From an uncultured Prevotella sp. (GTDB lineage: Bacteria; Bacteroidota; Bacteroidia; Bacteroidales; Bacteroidaceae), in assembly GCA_905372445.1 (NCBI GenBank), contig CAJPPF010000004.1, forward strand, positions 1 to 40,091: 40,091 nt of DNA. Direction: 5' to 3'. Positions 27,544-34,015 of this stretch are shown here, one piece after another; the first letter of the stretch is position 1, and every line of letters starts with the position of its first letter. The position numbers and the translations under genes are program-made. Under the pieces are notes generated by a model. That model had not been told where the DNA came from and made no database searches. It was given only the letters and a program-made list of their open reading frames with translations.

Positions 27544-27551
27544 TACTTTTG
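27544..27551 (+). promoter_or_regulatory. Promoter -7 box of rlpA
   Basis: TACTTTTG matches TAnnTTTG. It lies inside the open frame that begins at 27478, so translation must begin downstream of it, near 27577. Confidence 0.65.
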
Positions 27552-27576
27552 CGAGTGTAAAATACTGAAAAATCTA

Positions 27577-28332
27577 TTGCTTAAGACGCGTATCATATTC
27601 ATCCTAATGCTTTTCGCAAGCATTGCCATGTCTGCCCAGAAGAAGCAGGCAGACACACACATACAGAAAGGCAAAGCCTCCTATTATTCCAAACGTGCTA
27701 CCGGCGCACGCTCTGCCAGCGGCAAACGAATACATCACGACAGCCTTACCTGCGCACACCGCACCTATCCCTTCGGTACGATGCTGAAGGTCAGGAACCT
27801 TTCCAACGGCAAGGAGATCATCGTCAAGGTGACCGACCGCGGACCGTTTTCGCGCGGTCGCATCATCGATTTAAGCTGGCGTGCCGCCAAGGAGCTCGGA
27901 ATGCTTGCCGCAGGCATACAGACGGTCGAGGTGAGACTATATAATCCTAACGACCGCATACCGTTCCAACTCGACGGATACGATTTGCCGGAAATGGATT
28001 TCTCGGTCAATACCTACTTCGAGCCCGACGCCAACCTGCGCTTCGGTAACGAAAAGAAGAAAGCGACAGCCAAGGAAACGAAGAAAGAACCGGCACCAAA
28101 GAAAACCACAACGGAAAAGAAAAGCTCTATCCACGATGCCGCAACCGATAATCCCAAAACGGCACCGCGGTCTATTGACCGTTTTGGGATCATCTTAAGC
28201 AGATTCTCGACTGACCTCCTGAAAACACGACAGCATGCTTCACTTCTTGCCATGACGATACACTATACCGACGATCATCATAAGATAACCGGCAAGGCAT
28301 ACTGCGGGTGCAACGACGATACGCCGATGTGA
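27577..28332 (+). CDS. rlpA: RlpA-family septal ring lytic transglycosylase-like protein
   Basis: About 251 residues from a proposed TTG start at 27577, giving the signal peptide MLKTRIIFILMLFASIAMSAQ. The longer frame from 27478 crosses the promoter box, and the first in-frame ATG after it (27607) leaves too short a signal. A double-psi beta-barrel (about 30-120) carries the RlpA signatures GKASYYSKRATGARSASGKR, TCAHRTYPFGT and VKVTDRGPFSRGRIIDLS, containing the His and Asp linked to catalysis on peptidoglycan. No SPOR domain follows; instead there is a Lys/Thr-rich tail (KKKATAKETKKEPAPKKTTTEKK). The last ~60 residues are encoded by an inserted palindromic repeat (28151-28190) and by DNA antisense to the DUF3098 gene, so the native C-terminus was probably replaced. 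Confidence 0.82.
   Translation: MLKTRIIFILMLFASIAMSAQKKQADTHIQKGKASYYSKRATGARSASGKRIHHDSLTCAHRTYPFGTMLKVRNLSNGKEIIVKVTDRGPFSRGRIIDLSWRAAKELGMLAAGIQTVEVRLYNPNDRIPFQLDGYDLPEMDFSVNTYFEPDANLRFGNEKKKATAKETKKEPAPKKTTTEKKSSIHDAATDNPKTAPRSIDRFGIILSRFSTDLLKTRQHASLLAMTIHYTDDHHKITGKAYCGCNDDTPM
28151..28190 (+). repeat. Ends-only copy (D) of the ~200 bp repeat, inside rlpA
   Basis: ATCCCAAAACGG (28151-28162) and CCGTTTTGGGAT (28179-28190) are a perfect 12-bp inverted repeat around a 16-base loop containing CCGCGGTCTATTGA. Both arms match the termini of copies A-C; the interior is missing. It is read in frame as part of rlpA (residues TAPRSIDRFGI). Confidence 0.85.
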
Positions 28333-28503
28333 GAAGATGTCAGGATTAAAATGCTCATTTGTACTCGCCTCGCCCGACATAAGGAAGAACCCTGTCACAA
28401 TCATTATACATGCGAGCATGATGATACTGTAGTTGTATTTGTCGAACAACGGCTTATAATCCGTACTGTCCGTATCTTTCGATGTATTCTTCATATTTGT
28501 CAT
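28240..28503 (-). CDS. DUF3098 small membrane protein
   Basis: An 87-residue protein with two membrane helices. It matches the DUF3098 pattern: FDKYNYSIIMLACIMIVTGFFLMSGE, then FNPDIFSHRRIVVAPAVCLAGYLMMIVGI. The function is unknown. Its 5' end overlaps the DUF2723 gene by 50 bases in another frame (a second ATG at 28494 would shorten this slightly), so translation is probably coupled. Its 3' end is overlapped tail-to-tail by the extended rlpA frame for 93 bases. In other Bacteroidota I recall DUF3098 near ftsX and uppP, so this setting differs. Confidence 0.85.
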   Translation of the reverse strand: MTNMKNTSKDTDSTDYKPLFDKYNYSIIMLACIMIVTGFFLMSGEASTNEHFNPDIFSHRRIVVAPAVCLAGYLMMIVGIVYRHGKK

Positions 28504-31222
28504 AATATTGTTTCATAATGGTGGTTCTGTCGTTCTCGTAGGCTGTCATCATCGCGGTGTGCATTGTCGTCAGCCACTCGCTGACGGTAGGCATTGAGCC
28601 ATACAACCGCCCTTTCTCCATTGTGGAGAACCACGTAAGCCACTCATCCGAACGCTTCATAAGGTCAAGTACTATACGGTCGCAGTCTGCCTTATTGCCT
28701 GTCGCATAAAAGCACTTTGCCATCGACAGCGCCGCATAAGTGTAAGGCACATTGTATGAAGGCATTTCCTTCTGCCATTTCTCTGTCACCTGCATAGCGC
28801 GTTTCATATCTTTACGCCGCATGAGGGAGTCAATAAGTATCGACATGACATACTGATGCGTGTTTGCCATATGCAACGCGTCCGAATCGAGATAGAGTCC
28901 CGGAGCAGCCAATCCCGCAAACTTGAAACGGTGCATCACATTGTCATACAGGCGCTCCGTGTCCACCTGCGTCCCTACAGAATCAGGAACGATACGATAT
29001 GCCAGTCCTTCGAGCACACGATGATCTTTCAGCGATGACATCAGACTGCCGCCGACACTGATACAAACGTAAACGGGACGCGCGCCGCCACAATGGTTGA
29101 TGATGTCATCAACTAAGGATTCGTTCCTACCCCACTCCTTTGGCAGTGCAGGCGAATAGTAGGCAGGACGCTTCATCTGGTCTGCATACCAGTCGGTCTG
29201 GGCATATTGCGTATTGCAGACACGCACATCGGTACGCACTCCTTCGACCTCCTGATTATACCATAGCGGAAAAGTGTCGTTGTCGCCATTGCAGAGAAGT
29301 ATAGGATTTCCTGACTGTTGTGTGCTTTGCAGATAGTTCTGTCCGAAATCACGACACACATATCGGTCTGAACGGTCATGGTCGTCCCATGTCTGGCTCA
29401 GCATTTGCAGTGGCACAAAAAAACATACGGCAGAACCCAGCGCTACGGCTATACGTCCTTTCACACGTGCTCTCTCCAACAGGCTCTTCACTGCTGCAAC
29501 GCCCAAACCTATCCATATGGAAAATGCGTAGAACGAACCGGCATACGAATAGTCACGTTCACGTGTCTGCAATGGGGGCTGATTGATATATACAACTATT
29601 GCTATGCCTGTCATCAGAAACAGCAACATCACGATGTTCCACTGCCGGCTGCCTTCACGTCCTTTGCGCACCTGCCACGTCAAACCAAGCAAACCGAGCA
29701 GCAACGGCAACGCGTAAAAGACATTACGACCCTTGTTGTTGCGAAGGTCTGACGGCATCTTGCTTGTGTCGCTCGACAACAGAACGTCATCAACTGGCTT
29801 GATGCCTGTTATCCAGTTCCCATGTTCCGCCTCGCCGTGACCTTGTATATTGTTCTGCCTGCCGACGAAATTCCACAGAAAATACCTGATATACATGAAA
29901 TTCACCTGATATGACAGGAAGAAACACAGGTTATCCCACTGCGTAGGATGATTATTGACCATATTCACTCCGCCCATCCACTGCACGTAAGCGTCGGCAT
30001 GACGATAGGAATGCATGCGCGGAAAAATCATATTATCCTTATATATTAATTCCTGCCTGCGTCCTGCGACAACATATTTATGCTCCGTGCTGTCCTTCGA
30101 GCGCTGATACACCACATCACCCTCTTTTATCTTCGGCACGAGATACTCGCCCTGTGGCTCGCGTTCAATAGCGCTGCTGTAGGAATGCCCGTACAGCAGA
30201 GGAGTATCGCCATATTGCTCGCGGCTAAGATAACTTCCCAAAGCAAATATATCGTCGGGTGAGTTTTCGTCCATTGGCGGATTAGCCATCGAACGAATAT
30301 ATATCACCGCATAGCAGCTATAACCGATGAGAAGCATCATCAGACAAAGCGCCGAGGTGTGCCATAGGCGTTTCCTTGTCTTGCGCACTGCCATAGTCAG
30401 CGCTATAGTCAGCATGATGATGAACACTATAAGCCCCGTGTTGTAATTAAATCCGAGGATATTGGTGAACAGAAGCTCTGACCAGCCGCCTGCCTTCACC
30501 ACGCCCGGTATAATGCCATAGAGCACAAAAGCCACTGAAAGGAAACCGAAGACAAGTGCCGCCAGCGTCCCTTTGCGGGTGATGCGCCGGCTTTTCCTGT
30601 AATACGCCACAAGAACCATCGGTGGGATGCACAGCAGATTAAGCAGATGCACACCGACAGAAATGCCAATGAGGTAAGCAATGAGAATGAGCCAGCGGTC
30701 GCTTGACGGGTTGTCGGCAGTCTCTTCCCACTTCAGCATCAACCAGAATACAAGGGCAGTGAGGAAACTCGAGAAAGCATAAACCTCTGCCTCGACAGCC
30801 GAAAACCAGAAGGTGTCGCTGAAAGCATAGGCAAGACTGCCGACTACGCCACACGCTTCTATAAGCACAGCGTGTGGAACGGTCATTTCACGACTGCCAC
30901 AAATAAGTTTACGAGCGAAATATGTTATCGTCAGAAACAAGAAGAATATGCACCCGGCACTGAGCAGCGCCGACAGGAAATTAACCATTCGCGCCACTTC
31001 CGAAGGACTGCTCGCAAACTGCGAAAACAGATTTGCAACGAGCATGAAGAACGGTGCACCGGGCGGATGTCCTATTTCCAACTTATATCCGCACGCAATA
31101 AACTCCGGACAGTCCCACAGACTGACTGAAGGTTCGATAGTAAGTGAATAGGTCGTCAGCGCAATGGCAAAGAGAATAAAGCCGATGAGTCTGTCGACAA
31201 ACTGAAATTTCTTTTGTTGCAT
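28454..31222 (-). CDS. DUF2723 polytopic membrane protein, predicted protein O-mannosyltransferase-type (GT-C)
   Basis: A 922-residue protein. About ten membrane helices fill residues 10-330 and 480-600, followed by a soluble C-terminal part. The DUF2723 signature is at the N-terminus: LTIEPSVSLWDCPEFIACGY (acidic Asp37 and Glu40 in the first loop, as in GT-C enzymes) and GHPPGAPFF (51-59). TMEM260, the human member, is a protein O-mannosyltransferase, so a glycosyl transfer from a lipid carrier to exported proteins is plausible here. This is inferred from family knowledge, not proven for bacterial members. It is preceded by a promoter and a PhoB-box-like site, and overlaps DUF3098 at its 3' end. 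Confidence 0.85.
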   Translation of the reverse strand: MQQKKFQFVDRLIGFILFAIALTTYSLTIEPSVSLWDCPEFIACGYKLEIGHPPGAPFFMLVANLFSQFASSPSEVARMVNFLSALLSAGCIFFLFLTITYFARKLICGSREMTVPHAVLIEACGVVGSLAYAFSDTFWFSAVEAEVYAFSSFLTALVFWLMLKWEETADNPSSDRWLILIAYLIGISVGVHLLNLLCIPPMVLVAYYRKSRRITRKGTLAALVFGFLSVAFVLYGIIPGVVKAGGWSELLFTNILGFNYNTGLIVFIIMLTIALTMAVRKTRKRLWHTSALCLMMLLIGYSCYAVIYIRSMANPPMDENSPDDIFALGSYLSREQYGDTPLLYGHSYSSAIEREPQGEYLVPKIKEGDVVYQRSKDSTEHKYVVAGRRQELIYKDNMIFPRMHSYRHADAYVQWMGGVNMVNNHPTQWDNLCFFLSYQVNFMYIRYFLWNFVGRQNNIQGHGEAEHGNWITGIKPVDDVLLSSDTSKMPSDLRNNKGRNVFYALPLLLGLLGLTWQVRKGREGSRQWNIVMLLFLMTGIAIVVYINQPPLQTRERDYSYAGSFYAFSIWIGLGVAAVKSLLERARVKGRIAVALGSAVCFFVPLQMLSQTWDDHDRSDRYVCRDFGQNYLQSTQQSGNPILLCNGDNDTFPLWYNQEVEGVRTDVRVCNTQYAQTDWYADQMKRPAYYSPALPKEWGRNESLVDDIINHCGGARPVYVCISVGGSLMSSLKDHRVLEGLAYRIVPDSVGTQVDTERLYDNVMHRFKFAGLAAPGLYLDSDALHMANTHQYVMSILIDSLMRRKDMKRAMQVTEKWQKEMPSYNVPYTYAALSMAKCFYATGNKADCDRIVLDLMKRSDEWLTWFSTMEKGRLYGSMPTVSEWLTTMHTAMMTAYENDRTTIMKQYYDKYEEYIERYGQYGL

Positions 31223-31247
31223 AATCGCTGTTTCTTGATTGCTGCAA

Positions 31248-31274
31248 CAAAGATATAAAGTAATGAACTAACAA
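31248..31274 (-). promoter_or_regulatory. Promoter of the DUF2723-DUF3098 unit
   Basis: On the minus strand TATCTTTG (31248-31255) matches TAnnTTTG. A TTG at 31272-31274 is a plausible -33 element. The start codon lies 25 bases downstream. Confidence 0.7.
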
Positions 31275-31283
31275 CCTGATAAA

Positions 31284-31320
31284 GTAACTGACATTTATCT
31301 GACATTCCTATGTCAGTTAC
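31284..31320 (-). promoter_or_regulatory. Candidate operator: three CTGACAT sites spaced 11 bp
   Basis: CTGACAT occurs at 31288-31294 and 31299-31305 as a direct repeat with 4-base spacing, and again inverted (ATGTCAG) at 31310-31316, also 11 bases on. The outer copies extend to an 11-bp inverted repeat (GTAACTGACAT/ATGTCAGTTAC). The 7-4-7 layout is that of PhoB/OmpR-type boxes. It lies just upstream of the -33 region of the DUF2723 promoter and 24 bases after the stop of a winged-helix regulator. Alternatively the inverted part could be a terminator stem for the regulator gene, though no T-run follows. Confidence 0.55.
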
Positions 31321-31343
31321 CGACAGCACTGTATACCAATACC

Positions 31344-32087
31344 TTACGAACGGCTGCGCAGTTTATAGCCTTTACCTCTCTCGCATATGATTTCAAGGTT
31401 ACCACTCTCTTCTACTATAGGTTTCAACCGTCGTATCAGCGTATAAAGCGTCTCGTCGGCATAAGGTTTCTTTGGCCACAGAGCATCACATATCTCCTGC
31501 TTAGAGAGATAGTTGTCCTCCGACGTGAAGAACATCCGCATAAGTTGTTCCTGCAATGGTGTCAGCGTCACCTGACTATGGTCAATGGCATAGAAACAAT
31601 GGCTGTCGTCGCACATCATCAGTCCACCCACTGTCATTATTCGGGCGTTGTGCTTTCTGAAATACATCATCATACCACCAGCCCATAACAACGCAAGCAG
31701 AGACAGAAAGGCGCTAATACGCTGGTCGGACATGGAGAATACCGATGCAGCAGAACAGTTGGCATAGCCTTGCAGCACCAAAGGATTGTCGTCTTTCTGC
31801 CATCTTATCCTACGGCTACATAGAAACTGACGATCATTATCCATTGCGTAAGTGACAAACGAGCATGATTTCAGTGCATCCAATTTCAGATGACTGCGAT
31901 AAGTCTGTATGGTATCAGGTGTTATCCAGCGGTCAGACTTATCATCAAGTGTCTGTGCCAATGCCTGATTCATATCGCTCACTATTGCCTCACGCGTATG
32001 TTCGTAACTGCTGTATGCCGCCCACATCGACGAAGTTGCCAATGCGGCAAAGACCATTATGGAATGTATAGGTTTCAAGTTCATCAT
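31344..32087 (-). CDS. Membrane-anchored OmpR-type winged-helix regulator
   Basis: A 247-residue protein with two hydrophobic helices (about 8-24 and 124-143). These bracket a ~100-residue, presumably periplasmic, domain with Cys75, Cys90 and Cys111. The C-terminal ~80 residues form an OmpR/PhoB-type winged helix (LTPLQEQLMRMFFTSEDNYLSKQEICDALW ... LYTLIRRLKPIVEES ... CERGKGYKLR), which would be cytoplasmic. This is a one-component transmembrane regulator, ToxR-like in principle but with two membrane segments and the DNA-binding part at the C-terminus. Families of this kind are common in Bacteroidales with unknown signals. A candidate binding site lies right after the gene, before DUF2723. 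Confidence 0.85.
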   Translation of the reverse strand: MMNLKPIHSIMVFAALATSSMWAAYSSYEHTREAIVSDMNQALAQTLDDKSDRWITPDTIQTYRSHLKLDALKSCSFVTYAMDNDRQFLCSRRIRWQKDDNPLVLQGYANCSAASVFSMSDQRISAFLSLLALLWAGGMMMYFRKHNARIMTVGGLMMCDDSHCFYAIDHSQVTLTPLQEQLMRMFFTSEDNYLSKQEICDALWPKKPYADETLYTLIRRLKPIVEESGNLEIICERGKGYKLRSRS

Positions 32088-32244
32088 TGGTTGACGATTT
32101 TAGTTTTCAAATATGGTGCACAACCGGATATATTCTCCGGCAGGAATGCAGTTCACTGGGCATCAGAACGCTGCGAATTGTCTTTTTGCAGCTATTCTAT
32201 TCCTTGCTGCTCGCTCCGTTGACCGATGCGAGACTTTCCCGCTG

Positions 32245-32252
32245 CAAATATA
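32245..32252 (-). promoter_or_regulatory. Possible promoter of the membrane regulator gene
   Basis: On the minus strand TATATTTG matches TAnnTTTG, with a TTG about 20 bases further upstream. It would give a 5' leader of about 150 bases. Confidence 0.4.
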
Positions 32253-32344
32253 ACAAATTGTGTCAAGACATCCAAGAAATCAATAGTGAAAAATCGGCAC
32301 TCATCATATGTCAGTTCGATGAATCGAGTATGATGAAACGTGTA

Positions 32345-32426
32345 GGGACGTGATTTATCACGTTCCGCAATCCTCTGGGAAACAGGCAATCCGGCAGGCG
32401 TAGGGGCGTGATTTATCACGTTCCGC
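32345..32426 (+). repeat. Two direct copies of the CGTGATTTATCACG palindrome
   Basis: Copies at 32345-32368 and 32403-32426 share TAGGG(A)CGTGATTTATCACG and TTCCGC and lie 58 bases apart in the same orientation. Confidence 0.85.
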
Positions 32427-32629
32427 CTCGCACAACATCCGTAAACGTCCCAGTAAAAGGCGGCAGACTCGCTCGGCATGAGCATACGTCACGCTTTTAT
32501 TGCCAAGGAGGGACGTGATGAATAATGACTTGCTATAAAGCGGATGCCAGTGAATAAATTCAACAAAATGCCTATTCTGACCACAAATACAGCGGATATT
32601 CTCAAGCGCGTTGTCCTTCGATGACGAAA

Positions 32630-32675
32630 AACGCTTATTTTCAGCATCACATATAAAATGCTGAAAATAAGCGTT
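32630..32675. repeat. 18-bp perfect inverted repeat (strong hairpin)
   Basis: AACGCTTATTTTCAGCAT (32630-32647) is perfectly complementary to ATGCTGAAAATAAGCGTT (32658-32675), with a 10-base A/T-rich loop. AAAA precedes it and ATATAT follows it. It could be a bidirectional terminator or a mobile-repeat relic. Confidence 0.85.
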
Positions 32676-32719
32676 ATATATCTTTATGATGCCGACAAAA
32701 AGAAGAATCAGTTTCAAGA

Positions 32720-32807
32720 ACCGCCCTTTCTTGGCGCTAAAACCGTCGTTTCTTGTCGATAAAATCATCGTTTTCAGTATAAAAAACCGCCGTTTCTTGA
32801 GAGAAAA
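32720..32807 (+). repeat. 22-bp tandem repeat, four units
   Basis: Units at 32720-32741, 32742-32763, 32764-32785 and 32786-32807 have a conserved half, ACCGYCGTTTCTTG, and a variable middle, and each ends in AAA. Unit three is the most diverged (ATCATCGTTTTCAG). A partial fifth unit, ACCACGG, follows. Confidence 0.8.
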
Positions 32808-32949
32808 ACCACGGAATGAAGCTTGTTTCTGCTTTTGTCGACTCTCGAAGAGGTGCGATTATGTCATGCTGATTTGACAAATCATCGCTTTTATTTTTCT
32901 ATTTCACCAAAAATCGCGAAGATGATTTTTATTGACATACGCAATCGTA

Positions 32950-33050
32950 GGGACGTGATTTATCACGTTCCGCCATTGCGTTCGGTACATTGCGTGTCAT
33001 TCGTGACTATTTGTTTTCCGTGGGAATGCGGAACGTGATAAATCACGCCC
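32950..33050. repeat. ~100 bp MITE-like element bounded by inverted CGTGATTTATCACG copies
   Basis: The palindrome at 32950-32973 is followed by an inverted copy at 33028-33050. The outer 23 bases at each end are complementary except for one extra base. The interior (CATTGCGTGTCATT...) resembles the flank of the copy at 27447-27470. No transposase is in the window. Confidence 0.65.
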
Positions 33051-33151
33051 ATACGGCTGACGCGTCTGGTTTCCGGGCAATGCGGGCGTGATGAATCACA
33101 TCACTATGGTGGTGCATTACCCTCATTCTATTCACTTCTGATTATTCCTGT

Positions 33152-33933
33152 TCATTGCCACGGCTCGTACAGGCCCTCTATGGTATCTATTTTTGCAAAC
33201 TCGGCAATGAACTGCGCGTAATTCTCTGCCACGGCTTTGGCGAATTTATGTCCTTTCTCGGCGGTCGACAGGGCAGGGTTGCCTATGCCGGTGTCCTTTG
33301 ATACCATGTTCCAATGGCGGGGCATCCATATCTTTCCTGTGCGTAAAGCATCCGGTGCAAATCCGCGGTTTGTCCCGTCGCCGGCTTCGTCGATGTTCAC
33401 TAATTCGGGATGATAGTGCATCATCACCGATGTCTCTAATTCGTCGGCGTGGTCGTCGGGGTTGTCAAAATACTCCGTTGCCTTTGCCTACTTAAACCAT
33501 TCGCTCGTCATCATAAGCATGCCGGGATAGTCAAGGGTGAGGGCGCGTATCATATTCTTGAAATTGTTACCTCCATGACCGTTGACAATCAGCAGACGGT
33601 GGAAGCCCTGATGATACAGTGACGCCACGATGTCGGTCAGTATGACGCGCTGGGTGTCGTAGTGTGCATGTACGCAGAATGGCAGTTCGCGTTGCCCGGG
33701 GTTCTGTGAACCCATTGTCACCGGTGGCATTACCATTGATAATACTCCGTACTTCTCGAGTGCCAGCTGTGCGGCATCGACTGCCACATCGTGAGCCAGT
33801 ATGCAATCGGTCATATATGGCAGGTGCAGGTTGTGGGGCTCGGTTGCTCCCCATGGCAGCAACACCACCTCGTATTTGCCATTACGCGTGGCACCGTAGG
33901 GGCTGTTGATAAGTCGATATTTCTTCTGTTCAT
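33152..33933 (-). pseudogene. Creatininase-family amidohydrolase, disrupted
   Basis: Two in-frame pieces together make most of a ~260-residue creatininase-type amidohydrolase: VVLLPWGATEPHNLHLPYMTD (Glu/His metal ligands), LLIVNGHGGN, and later DHADELETSVMMHYHPEL. Two lesions are seen. The only good start (ATG at 33931-33933, MNRRNIDLSTAP) runs into a wrong frame at a four-base G run (C on the coding strand, 33899-33902), where a fifth base would restore STAPYGATRNGKYEVVLLPWG. An in-frame TAG at 33488-33490 also follows SEWFK, with the homologous sequence continuing beyond it in the same frame. Two independent lesions make sequencing error less likely as the sole cause. It lies downstream of the GH85 terminator and has no evident promoter. 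Confidence 0.85.
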
Positions 33934-33950
33934 AATGTATTTTTTATAAA

Positions 33951-33990
33951 TAAAAAACCCCGGAACGGCATTTTATTGCCGTTACCGGGG
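33951..33990 (-). terminator. Rho-independent terminator after the GH85 gene
   Basis: On the minus strand CCCCGGTAACGGCA pairs with TGCCGTTCCGGGG (33958-33990; one mismatch) and is followed at once by TTTTTTA. It is 26 bases after the GH85 stop and ends the polysaccharide-utilisation transcript. Confidence 0.92.
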
Positions 33991-34015
33991 AAAATATATT
34001 CGTTATAAATTAAGG

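Larger units (their letters stand above)
32088..33151. other. Repeat-rich 1.06 kb region without genes
   Basis: No recognisable protein or RNA gene is present. The region holds at least six copies or relics of the CGTGATTTATCACG palindrome (32345-32368, 32403-32426, 32510-32520, 32950-32973, 33028-33050, 33084-33101). It also holds an 18-bp perfect hairpin (32630-32675) and a four-unit 22-bp tandem array (32720-32807). Open frames here run through these repeats and look spurious. Confidence 0.75.

Noticed and set aside
32358..32768. 136-codon minus-strand open frame in the gene-free region
   Set aside because: It passes through the CGTGATTTATCACG repeats, the 18-bp hairpin and the 22-bp array; no family features.
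32720..32807. CRISPR array
   Set aside because: The 22-bp unit with 8-9 variable bases is too short for repeat-spacer architecture and there are no cas genes.
32088..33151. Integrated element or insertion sequence with transposase
   Set aside because: No transposase or integrase reading frame is present; only short non-coding repeats are seen.
33488..33490. Programmed readthrough or recoding at the TAG in the creatininase gene
   Set aside because: A second lesion (frameshift near the start) in the same gene makes simple decay the better explanation.
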